Source: Rhodococcus yananensis (GTDB lineage: Bacteria; Actinomycetota; Actinomycetes; Mycobacteriales; Mycobacteriaceae). From it: 37,129 bases of DNA. Shown here piece by piece: positions 16,392 through 24,597 of the stretch (positions are counted from its first letter, which is position 1; every line of letters begins with the position of its first letter). The notes beneath the pieces are model-generated. The model worked only from the letters and a program-made list of their open reading frames with translations, was not told the DNA's origin and did not search any database. A program made the position numbers and the translations under genes. The DNA lies in assembly GCF_020515525.1 (NCBI RefSeq), contig NZ_JAIYEP010000043.1:1-37129 (forward strand). The letters run 5' to 3'.

Positions 16392-19300
16392 CGGCGCCGG
16401 TCACGCTTCGCATTCACGCACGTCCCGCGATGCGACGGAGCCCCCGTCCGCCGCGGTCCCGCCGTCCGTGGAACTCCCGTCCGCGGAGCCGTTGTCGCGG
16501 CGGTGGTTGTACGCCGCGACGGCGGTGGCGTTCGTGTTGTCGTTCGTTCAGGTCCCCGGCCTGGTCGTCGCCGACACGAAGTACGACCTGACGCAGAATC
16601 CGCTCGGTTTCCTCGCTCGCGCCGCCCACCAGTGGAGCAGCCTGGCGCCGCTCGGTCAGGTCCAGAACCAGGCCTACGGCTACTTCTTCCCGCACGGTGC
16701 GTTCTTCGCCGCGGGCCGACTCGCCCACATTCCCCCGTGGATCACGCAGCGCCTGTGGTGGGTGCTGCTGCTGGTCGCGGGGTTCTGGGGTCTGATCCGG
16801 CTGGCCGAGGCCCTGGGTGTCGGAAGCCGCTCGTCACGGGTGATCGCCGCGACCGTGTTCGTGCTGTCGCCGCGTGTACTGACCACCCTCGGCTCCATCT
16901 CGTCCGAGGCGCACCCGATGATGCTGGCGCCGTGGGTGCTGCTCCCGGTGGTGCGCTACCTCGGGGGCACACGATCGTTGTCGGCGCGGCGGATGGCCGC
17001 GCAATCGGCCGCGGCCGTCGCCCTCATGGGCGCGATCAACGCGGTCGCGACAGCGGCGGCGTGTCTGGTCGCGGGCCTGTGGTGGGCCGCGCACCGCCCC
17101 AACCGGCGCTGGTGGCGATTCACCGCGTGGTGGCTGCCGCTGTGCGTCGTCGCGGTGACCTGGTGGATGGTGCCGCTGCTGCTCCTCGGCAAGGTCAGTC
17201 CACCCTTCCTCGACTTCATCGAGTCCTCCGGTGTCACCACCGAATGGACGTCGCTGGCCGAGGTGCTGCGCGGCACCAGCAGCTGGACCCCGTTCGTGTC
17301 GCCGGAACGCATCGCCGGCGCCGTGCTCGTCACGCAACCCGCCGCCGTGCTCGTCACGGGTTTCCTCGCCGCGGCCGGACTGGCCGGCCTCGCGATGCGG
17401 TCGATGCCGGCGCGCGGACGGTGGCTGCTGATCCTGTGTGTCGGCGTCGCCGGTCTCGGCGCCGGATTCGTCGGAGAACTGAGTTCACCGTTCGCCGATG
17501 CCGTGCGCACCTTCCTCGATTCGACGGGTGCGCCGCTGCGCAACGTCCACAAACTCGAACCGCTCGTGCGGCTACCGCTGGTGCTCGGGTTGGCGCACCT
17601 GTTGCGGTGGGCACCCCTGCCCGGTTCGGTGTCGTGGCCGCGGGCCCGCACCGCGTTCGCGCATCCCGAACGCAACCCGGCGGTGCCCGTCGCCACCCTC
17701 GTGCTGGTCGCCGCCGCCCTCGCCACCTCCCTGGCGTGGACCGGCAAACTGGCGCCGCGCGGCGCCTACGACGAGGTGCCCGCGTACTGGCACGAGACCG
17801 CGGCGTGGCTCGACGAGCACACGTCCGACCGTGGCGAACGCGCCCTGATCCTGCCGGGCGCACCGTTCGGCAGCCAGATCTGGGGACTGACCCGCGACGA
17901 ACCGATCCAGGCGCTCGCGACCACACCGTGGGTGTCGCGGGACGCGGTGCCGCTGGTGCCGCCGGGCGCGATCCGCGCACTCGACGCCGTGCAACGATCG
18001 GTCGCGGACGGGCGGCCGTCCCCCGGGCTCGCCGCGACACTGCGCGGCATGGGCATCGGCTACCTGGTGGTGCGCAACGACCTGGACCCCGAGACGTCCC
18101 CGTCCGCCCGTCCCGCGCTCGTGCACCGCGCGGTCGAGGGATCCCCGGGCATCGAGCGGGTCGCCGAGTTCGGGTCGACGATCGAGACGAATCCCGGCGA
18201 GGGCATCGTCGACGACACCGATCTGCGTCCCGGTTACCGTGCGGTGGAGATCTTCCGCGTCGCCGAACCCGCCGACGCCCCGACCGGCCCGTATCTCGTG
18301 GATGCGGGGTCGGTTCCGGTCGTGCAGGGTGGGCCCGAGGCGATGGCGAGCCTCGACGTCACCGATCCCGGGCGGGTCGGTCCGCGGCTGCTGGCCGCCG
18401 ACGCGGCCCGCGCCGGGTTGCCCGTCGACACCGTCACGGTCACCGACACCCCCACCGACCGGGAAACCGACTACGGGCAGGTCGATCATCATTCGTCGAC
18501 GATCCGCGCGGTCGACGACCCGCGCCGCACCCACAACCTCGTCCCCGACTATCCGGTGGCCGACACCGAACTCGTGCGTGCCGAATGGGAGGGCGCGGCC
18601 ATCGGGGTGTCGAGTTCGGCATCCGACGCGACGCAGCTCGGCGGCACCGCCGTCGGTTCGGGTCCCGCCGCCGTCATCGACGGGGACCCCACCACCGGGT
18701 GGCACAGCAACGGACTCGAAGCGGCTGTCGGGCAGTGGCTGCAACTGGATCTGGACACCCCCATCGAGGCCGGTCTGCTGCACCTGACGACGAGCCCCGG
18801 CGCATTGGGGTCGCCGGTGAAGTGGCTCGAGGTGAGCACCGATCGGGGCAGCACCGCGGTGCGGGTGGAGGAAGCCGGCCGCGAGCAGACCGTCGCGTTG
18901 CCCCTGGGCACCACCACGTGGATCCGCATCACCGCCACCCACGTCGAGAACGGCACCCGCGGTAACCAGTTCGGGCTCACCGAGGTCGCGGTGGAGGATC
19001 ACACCGACCGCGCGGATCCGCAGCCGATCGAGATCCGCCGACGCATCGTCGTCCCGGGACCCGACACCGGTGTCGCGGTGCGCGGCTGGGATCTGCGGCA
19101 GGAGTTCCCGGGTCGGGGAAGCTGCGTGGACACCGCCGACCGGGTGCGCTGCGCGCGGGGTCTGGCGACGGCACCGGAGGAACCGAACACGTTCACCCGC
19201 ACCCTGACGGTGCCCACCGAATCGTGGGTGGAGCCGCACCTGTGGGTGCGGGCGCGGCCCGGGCCCGCCCTCGACGCGGTGGTGGAACAACCGGATCGGG

Positions 19301-20697
19301 TCCGGGCGACGGGCGCCGCCGACGTCGTCGACCTGCAGGGTTCGGCGTTCGCCCTGGTCGACGGTGATCCGCGCACGTCGTGGACGGCGGAGGAATCCGT
19401 CCTCGACAAGGGTGCGCCGCACCCCACGATCACCCTCGAACTACCCGAGCCCACGACGGTGACGGGCCTCGACGTCGCCGTCTCGCTCGGGGATCTGCCG
19501 GCGACCCCGACGGCGATCGCCGTGAACCTCGGCAACGGACCGCAGGTGCGCGAACTCGACGGCGACACCACGGTCGAGCTCACGCCGTACCTCACCGACA
19601 CGGTGACGGTGAGCGTCGTCGGGTGGGACGACGTCCTCGACCGCACGGCACTGGGATTCACGAAGGAGTCGGCGCCCGGCCTCGCGGAGGTCATGGTGCT
19701 CGGTGCGGACGGACCGGTCGGTGCCCAGGACCGCGTGTACGACCGGACCGTGACCGTCGGCTGCGACGACGGACCGGTCGTGACGATCGACGGACACCGC
19801 TACCGCACGTCGGTGACCGCGACCGTGGAGGAACTCGCGATCGGCACCGAGGTACCGGCGACGCTGTGCGACACCACCACCGTGGGGATGCCCGCCGGCC
19901 GGGTGGACGTGGACGTCGAACCGGGCACCGCGTTCGTCGCGTCGAGCCTGCAACTTCCGGTCACCGGCACCGCGGCGCCGCGGCCCGCACCCGTCGAGCT
20001 CGAGCCGGGTGCGTGGACGGAGAACCACCGTGAACTCCGGGTTCCGGCCGGCGACACGGACCGGTTGATCGTGGTCCCCGAGAGCACCAACGTCGGGTGG
20101 GTGGCGCGCAGCGGTGACGGCACCGAGCTGACCCCGGTGGTCGTCGACGGCTGGCAGCAGGGCTGGATCGTCCCGGCCGGCGTGGACGGCACGGTCACTC
20201 TCACGTTCTCCACCGACCGGTGGTATCGCCTGGGGATCTTCGGGGGCCTGCTCCTGCTGATCCCGCTGTTCGTGATGGCCCTGTGGCCGCGCCGGCGACC
20301 GGTGCCCGATCCGGGGCCGGCCCCCCGGACGTGGCGGTCGGCGACCGTCGGGTTCGTCGGTGTCACGGCGGTGGCGACGGTGGTGGCGGGGGCGGTCGGG
20401 GCGGCCGTCGCGGTCGGCGGCGCTGCGCTCGTGGTGGCGGTGCGGGCACGGTGGGGCCGCGACACCGCGGCACGAGCGCTGGTCGTGACCTCGGGTGGCG
20501 CGACGATGCTCGCGATGGCGCTGTTGTCCACCGGACCGTGGCGGTCGGCCGACGGCTACGTCGGCTATTCGTTCCTGATCCAGTTCGCGGCGCTGGTCGG
20601 TGTCGTCGCGGCGGGCCTCGCCGCGGTCCCCCCGATCCGGCGTTCCTTCTCCCACCGGTGGAAGGCGCGACGCGCGGGTTCCTCGACGAGCGCGTAA
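16372..20697 (+). CDS. aftD: Arabinofuranosyltransferase AftD (GT-C, DUF3367)
   Basis: A very large (about 1441-residue) membrane glycosyltransferase that adds arabinofuranose from decaprenyl-phospho-arabinose to arabinogalactan and lipoarabinomannan outside the membrane. The N-terminal 430 residues hold many membrane helices; the first outer loop has the GT-C acidic motif VVADTKYDL (D68). The large outer part includes two F5/8-type carbohydrate-binding modules, with IDGDPTTGWHSN near 770 and VDGDPRTSWTAE near 995, and the last 160 residues return to membrane helices. Length fits M. tuberculosis AftD (about 1400). The start is uncertain: TTG 16372 overlaps the DUF2613 gene by 20 bases; GTG 16468, 32 codons later, is an alternative. 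The last 133 bases overlap the opposing acyltransferase gene. Confidence 0.93.
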   Translation: MNTAAADGAGHASHSRTSRDATEPPSAAVPPSVELPSAEPLSRRWLYAATAVAFVLSFVQVPGLVVADTKYDLTQNPLGFLARAAHQWSSLAPLGQVQNQAYGYFFPHGAFFAAGRLAHIPPWITQRLWWVLLLVAGFWGLIRLAEALGVGSRSSRVIAATVFVLSPRVLTTLGSISSEAHPMMLAPWVLLPVVRYLGGTRSLSARRMAAQSAAAVALMGAINAVATAAACLVAGLWWAAHRPNRRWWRFTAWWLPLCVVAVTWWMVPLLLLGKVSPPFLDFIESSGVTTEWTSLAEVLRGTSSWTPFVSPERIAGAVLVTQPAAVLVTGFLAAAGLAGLAMRSMPARGRWLLILCVGVAGLGAGFVGELSSPFADAVRTFLDSTGAPLRNVHKLEPLVRLPLVLGLAHLLRWAPLPGSVSWPRARTAFAHPERNPAVPVATLVLVAAALATSLAWTGKLAPRGAYDEVPAYWHETAAWLDEHTSDRGERALILPGAPFGSQIWGLTRDEPIQALATTPWVSRDAVPLVPPGAIRALDAVQRSVADGRPSPGLAATLRGMGIGYLVVRNDLDPETSPSARPALVHRAVEGSPGIERVAEFGSTIETNPGEGIVDDTDLRPGYRAVEIFRVAEPADAPTGPYLVDAGSVPVVQGGPEAMASLDVTDPGRVGPRLLAADAARAGLPVDTVTVTDTPTDRETDYGQVDHHSSTIRAVDDPRRTHNLVPDYPVADTELVRAEWEGAAIGVSSSASDATQLGGTAVGSGPAAVIDGDPTTGWHSNGLEAAVGQWLQLDLDTPIEAGLLHLTTSPGALGSPVKWLEVSTDRGSTAVRVEEAGREQTVALPLGTTTWIRITATHVENGTRGNQFGLTEVAVEDHTDRADPQPIEIRRRIVVPGPDTGVAVRGWDLRQEFPGRGSCVDTADRVRCARGLATAPEEPNTFTRTLTVPTESWVEPHLWVRARPGPALDAVVEQPDRVRATGAADVVDLQGSAFALVDGDPRTSWTAEESVLDKGAPHPTITLELPEPTTVTGLDVAVSLGDLPATPTAIAVNLGNGPQVRELDGDTTVELTPYLTDTVTVSVVGWDDVLDRTALGFTKESAPGLAEVMVLGADGPVGAQDRVYDRTVTVGCDDGPVVTIDGHRYRTSVTATVEELAIGTEVPATLCDTTTVGMPAGRVDVDVEPGTAFVASSLQLPVTGTAAPRPAPVELEPGAWTENHRELRVPAGDTDRLIVVPESTNVGWVARSGDGTELTPVVVDGWQQGWIVPAGVDGTVTLTFSTDRWYRLGIFGGLLLLIPLFVMALWPRRRPVPDPGPAPRTWRSATVGFVGVTAVATVVAGAVGAAVAVGGAALVVAVRARWGRDTAARALVVTSGGATMLAMALLSTGPWRSADGYVGYSFLIQFAALVGVVAAGLAAVPPIRRSFSHRWKARRAGSSTSA

Positions 20698-21758
20698 CCG
20701 GCCGACGAGACGGCGATGCTCACCACGACGGTGACGGCGAGAACGAACCAGAACCGGCCCGCGAACAGTGGGATCCCGAAGATGGGGAACACCGCGGACA
20801 TCACCGCCAGATGCCACAGGAAGATGCCGTACGACCACCGTCCGACGGCCAGCGCCGCGGGACTCGCGAGTATCCGGTGCTCGGTGCGCGGGGCCAGCAC
20901 CAGCGGTGCCAGCAGCGCGAAACTCATCACCGCCCCCGACACGATCTTCCCGTTGTATTCCCACGGCTCCAGGGTGGTGAGGGTCTCCGGCCCGGCCAGC
21001 GGGGTGGTGGCCACCGCGAACGAGACGACGGCGACGGCCGCCATCACGCGGCGCCGCGCGGCGAGCCGGTGCATCCACGTCGGCGGGTGCACGACGAGTT
21101 CGGCGAGGAGCATGCCCGCCCCGAACCACGGCAGGTAGCCGGGCAGCCAGTTGTCGTGGTTGATGTGGTCGGGGGTGGGCACCGGCAGCCACACCCACAG
21201 CAGCGACAGCGCGCACGCGGACAGCAGCAGCGGAATCCGGTATCGCGCCGCGTCACCGCGCAACCGGGAGACGGCCCACCCGAGCAGCGGCAGGATCAGA
21301 TAGAACGCGACCTCCACCGACAGGCTCCACATCTGGGTGAGCCCTTCGGTGAGGGTGAGCGGCACGAACACCTGCACCAACAGCAGATTCGCCCACCACA
21401 CGGTCGCGCTGCCGCCCGCGTCGGGCAGCAGCCACAACACCAGCACCACGACCACCCAGTACACCGGCAGGATGCGTGCCGCCCGCGACAGGAAGTACCG
21501 CACGGTCGACGGGACACGCACGAATCCGCGGGCGGCCGCGGCGTGCGGACGCCACAGCAGGAACCCCGACAGCGCGAAGAACAACGCGACCGCCAGGTCG
21601 AAGCGACCCCACACGCGCCCGATCACCGGATCGTCGACGGCACCCGTCTGGAAGGCGACGTGTGTGATCAGTACACCCAGAGCAGCAAAACCACGCATCC
21701 CCTCGAGTGCGGGGAGGAAGCCGGTGGCGCCGGGAGGGGCAGCGGTGGTATCTGTCAT
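20565..21758 (-). CDS. tmaT: Membrane acyltransferase family 3 (TmaT-like)
   Basis: A 397-residue polytopic acyltransferase (Acyl_transf_3, OafA-like) with about ten hydrophobic helices. The N-terminal catalytic segment LPALEGMRGFAALGVLITHVAF has the conserved Arg (R22) and His (H33) of the family, and SFALSGFLLWRP-type and YGIFLWHLAVM motifs follow. In Corynebacterineae the orthologue beside the DUF3068 gene (M. tuberculosis Rv0228) is TmaT, which acetylates trehalose monomycolate so that MmpL3 can export it; I assign that role by neighbourhood. ATG 21758 is chosen from family similarity; it has no ribosome site but CACACT lies eight bases upstream. The C-terminal tail beyond EEPARRAFHRW overlaps the end of aftD in antisense by 133 bases. 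Confidence 0.85.
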   Translation of the reverse strand: MTDTTAAPPGATGFLPALEGMRGFAALGVLITHVAFQTGAVDDPVIGRVWGRFDLAVALFFALSGFLLWRPHAAAARGFVRVPSTVRYFLSRAARILPVYWVVVVLVLWLLPDAGGSATVWWANLLLVQVFVPLTLTEGLTQMWSLSVEVAFYLILPLLGWAVSRLRGDAARYRIPLLLSACALSLLWVWLPVPTPDHINHDNWLPGYLPWFGAGMLLAELVVHPPTWMHRLAARRRVMAAVAVVSFAVATTPLAGPETLTTLEPWEYNGKIVSGAVMSFALLAPLVLAPRTEHRILASPAALAVGRWSYGIFLWHLAVMSAVFPIFGIPLFAGRFWFVLAVTVVVSIAVSSAGYALVEEPARRAFHRWEKERRIGGTAARPAATTPTSAANWIRNE

Positions 21759-21950
21759 CGGCGACCAGTGTGCCCGGCATCGGTGCCGACCGGACGCGAG
21801 GGTCTGTGGGAGTCGGGCGCGCGGCGCCACACAGCGGGCTGTTAGTGTCTGGCTTCACGTGGTGTTCGCCGGGTCGGATACCAGGACGATCCGTGCAGCC
21901 CTGCTGCCGGTGGGGGTACTCGATGCAACCGTTGAGTGAGGAGATACAGC

Positions 21951-23198
21951 ATGGCTGAGCGTTCTGGCTCGGGCCGGATAGTTGGGATGGTCCTGGCGGG
22001 CCTGGGGGCGTTCCTCCTGGTCGTCGCGATCATGATTCCGACGTACACCGTCGGCAAGTTGAAGACGACACCGCTCGATCTCGAGGTGACCACCGTTGCC
22101 GAGGGCACCGGCGACATCCTGAACTCGCGGGCGCTGCTCGCCGGAAACGCACAGGTCGACACCGATGTTCCGATCGTGGCGCAGCGTTTCGTGACGGTCG
22201 AGGAGCCGTCGGACGCCGACATCATGACGTTGCAGGCCGGTCTGTCGGTGCGTCGCCTCGACATGCAGGGCGACACCGGCCTGGTCTCCGCAACCGTCGA
22301 TCGTCTGACCATCGACCGAGTCACCGCGATGCCCGTGTCGAAGGACGACTACCCGGATCGGGTCAGCACCATCCAGACCTCGCCCGACACGCCCGGCGAC
22401 GAGATCGACAACCGTGAAGGCCTGCAGTACAAGTTCCCGTTCGACGTCGAGAAGAAGGCGTACCCCTACTTCGACAACAACGCCCGTGAGAACTACCCCA
22501 TCGACTTCGTCGATGAGGAAGAGATCAACGGGATGACCGTCTACAAGTTCCGCCACGAGATCGGCCCCGTCGACCTGTCGAAGGCCGACCCGAACGCCCC
22601 GACGTACAAGCTGTCGCTGCCCGCGTCGACGTGGGGTGTCGGCGAGGGCGACGAGCCCGTCACCATGACCCGCTGGTACAACAACGTCCGCACCCTGTGG
22701 GTCGACCCGGTCACCGGTGTCGTCGTCAAGGGTGAGGAGCAGCAGAACCAGTACTACGCCCGCGAGGCCGACAACCCCGAGATCACGGTCCTGAACGTCG
22801 ACCTCGTGTTCGACGAGGACACCATCGAGTTCCAGCTCGAGCAGGCCCGGAACGGACAGGATCAGCTGTCGACCTTCGGTCGTACCCTCCCGATCATCGC
22901 CGGCATCCTCGGTGTGATCCTGCTGATCGCCGGGTTCCTCCTCGGTTCGCGCAGCGGCGGCGGCGGTCGTCGTCCCGCCACCGGGGGCACTCCCACCCCG
23001 TCCGGCCCGGCTCCGGCCGCTGCCGGTGGCGCCGCCGGAGCGCACGCCGCCGGCACGCAGCGCGACTACACCGACGATCGCACCGAGGTGATCCCGCGCA
23101 CCGATGCCGGTGACGGCGACCAGCAGCGCGACTGGACCACGGATCAGACGCAGGAGATCCCGCGGACCGACCTGCGCAAGCCCGACAACGGCCAGTAG
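21951..23198 (+). CDS. lmcA: DUF3068 protein, LmcA-like (lipoglycan maturation)
   Basis: A 415-residue protein with a membrane helix at each end (about 10-30 and 313-332) and a large outer domain between (35-310), the DUF3068 topology. In corynebacteria and mycobacteria this family (Rv0227c, MSMEG_0317) is needed for lipomannan elongation and lipoarabinomannan synthesis. Lack of catalytic motifs suggests a lipid-binding or scaffold role. The cytoplasmic tail (335-415) is Gly/Ala/Pro-rich and holds two copies of a short motif, TEVIPRTD (378-385) and TQEIPRTD (400-407), possible Ser/Thr kinase sites. GAGGAG lies seven bases before ATG 21951, and a -10-like TAGTGT lies at 21843-21848. It diverges from the tmaT-like gene. 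Confidence 0.92.
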   Translation: MAERSGSGRIVGMVLAGLGAFLLVVAIMIPTYTVGKLKTTPLDLEVTTVAEGTGDILNSRALLAGNAQVDTDVPIVAQRFVTVEEPSDADIMTLQAGLSVRRLDMQGDTGLVSATVDRLTIDRVTAMPVSKDDYPDRVSTIQTSPDTPGDEIDNREGLQYKFPFDVEKKAYPYFDNNARENYPIDFVDEEEINGMTVYKFRHEIGPVDLSKADPNAPTYKLSLPASTWGVGEGDEPVTMTRWYNNVRTLWVDPVTGVVVKGEEQQNQYYAREADNPEITVLNVDLVFDEDTIEFQLEQARNGQDQLSTFGRTLPIIAGILGVILLIAGFLLGSRSGGGGRRPATGGTPTPSGPAPAAAGGAAGAHAAGTQRDYTDDRTEVIPRTDAGDGDQQRDWTTDQTQEIPRTDLRKPDNGQ

Positions 23199-23218
23199 GT
23201 CTCGGTAGCAACCCGCAG

Positions 23219-23287
23219 CGCCGCCCCCCACCCCGTCCGAGGACCCGACCGCCCCGCGGTCACCTCGGATCCGGGTGGGGGGCGGCG
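23219..23287. terminator. Long three-tier hairpin between lmcA and the flippase gene
   Basis: Perfect outer 15-base arms (23219-23233, 23273-23287) enclose a second stem (TCCGAGG/CCTCGGA) and a third (GACCG/CGGTC), giving an almost fully paired 69-base structure. It lies between convergent genes and its right arm is inside the last codons of the flippase gene. Likely a bidirectional terminator. Confidence 0.7.
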
Positions 23288-24555
23288 TTCTCGTCGGCAC
23301 CCCCTGCACCCTCTGCACCGGTTCCCGGGTCTCCCGCACGTGCCGCGCGCAGCGCGAGCACCGCGGCGACCGCGGCGGTGCTCGCCGCCGTCGCGACCGC
23401 GACCGCGACGAACTGGTCCACGGTCGTCGCGTACGCCACCATCAGCGTCGCCTCCACGACGAGCCCCAGCCACGCGACGGCCGCGAGGCGGGTGCGGTTC
23501 CCGGCGATCGCCGACAGCAATGCCCCCTGCAGCACCGCCAGGCACGCGCCCTGCAACGCGAACAACCACAGCAGCGACTGCACGGGTCGGTATGCGTCGC
23601 CGAACAGCACGGGAACGAGCGGGGCACACACGGCGGCCGCAGCGACCAGCGCACCGCCGAGGGCCACGAGCACCGTCAGCGCCGACCGCACCGCACCCGC
23701 TGATTTCGCGGGGTTCGCCATCTGCGGATACAGCACCACCCCGACGGCCTGCGGCAGCCAGAACGCGATCTTCGTCGCGACCGCTCCCAGCGCGTAGAGG
23801 CCCGCCGAGTCGGCGTCGAGTTGCATGCGGGCAAGCATCAGGTCGATCGACGTCAAGGCGATCAGCGCGAGTTGCACCTGGGAGGCGCGCAGGACGGCAC
23901 CCGCACCCGGAACGTGCCCGGCGCGCACGCTCGTCGGGGCGGTGCCGGCACTCGCACCGTCGCTCCGGCCGACGAGCACCGACGCGGCGAACGCCACCGC
24001 CCCCGTCCCGAGGGCACCGGCGAACAGGGCGGCTCCCGGGCCGCCTCCCGCGGCGAGCACCGCCACCGCCGGCACCACCTTCGCGACGCCCGCCGCGGCG
24101 AGGACCACGCTGAGGTGCGCGAACCGACCGCGCCCCTGCAGCAGCCCCTGCTCGGCAGCGAGGAGCACCAGCAGCGGTGCCGTCACCAGCGACCCGAACG
24201 CCCCCGCCACGCTGGTGTCCAGCGCCCACGCGACGAGCGGCACCGCGATCAGGGCGACCGCGCCGGCCGCGGCGGCACAGCGGTATCCGAGGCGTCGCAT
24301 CGGAGCTGTCCCGCGTCCGTGCACCACCTCCCTCGCGACGACGGTCTGCAGCGCCAGCGCGGGCACGGCGACGACCAGTTGCGCGGCGAGCAGGCTCGCG
24401 AACTCGCCGTAGCCCGCGGGGCCGAGCCAGCGACCGGCAGGCAGATGCAACAGATACGACGCGACGTTCGCGACCATCGCGCCGATCGTCACCATCGTCA
24501 TTCCGGCGACCGCGGCTCCCGTCCCGGAGCGGCGTGTCGCGTCAGGTCGCGGCAT
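23260..24555 (-). CDS. MOP-type polysaccharide/lipid flippase (Wzx-like)
   Basis: A 431-residue membrane protein with about 12-14 hydrophobic helices. The N-terminus (MVTIGAMVANVASYLLHLPAGRWLGPAGYGEFASLLA) has the YG..S/A-type signature of Wzx/MurJ-superfamily polysaccharide exporters, and the repeat of two six-helix halves is visible (second half begins near 225 with VLRASQVQLALIALTSIDLMLA). Such proteins flip lipid-linked sugars across the membrane. The sequence does not tell the substrate; neighbours in lipoglycan, arabinan and mycolate assembly point to an envelope glycolipid. ATG 24555 has GAGGATGGG upstream and is 42 bases from the divergent gene at 24598. The tail after residue 405 is low-complexity. 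Confidence 0.82.
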   Translation of the reverse strand: MPRPDATRRSGTGAAVAGMTMVTIGAMVANVASYLLHLPAGRWLGPAGYGEFASLLAAQLVVAVPALALQTVVAREVVHGRGTAPMRRLGYRCAAAAGAVALIAVPLVAWALDTSVAGAFGSLVTAPLLVLLAAEQGLLQGRGRFAHLSVVLAAAGVAKVVPAVAVLAAGGGPGAALFAGALGTGAVAFAASVLVGRSDGASAGTAPTSVRAGHVPGAGAVLRASQVQLALIALTSIDLMLARMQLDADSAGLYALGAVATKIAFWLPQAVGVVLYPQMANPAKSAGAVRSALTVLVALGGALVAAAAVCAPLVPVLFGDAYRPVQSLLWLFALQGACLAVLQGALLSAIAGNRTRLAAVAWLGLVVEATLMVAYATTVDQFVAVAVATAASTAAVAAVLALRAARAGDPGTGAEGAGGADENAAPHPDPR

Positions 24556-24585
24556 CCGCCCATCCTCGCATCCGGGCCCACCACG

Positions 24586-24597
24586 TAGTCTGCGGCC
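24586..24597 (+). promoter_or_regulatory. Putative leaderless promoter (-10 TAGTCT)
   Basis: TAGTCT (24586-24591) is followed by GCGGCC and then ATG 24598, identical in the spacer to the methyltransferase gene at 3280. No ribosome site is present, so a leaderless mRNA is likely. The promoter lies in the 42-base divergent gap with the flippase gene. Confidence 0.5.
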
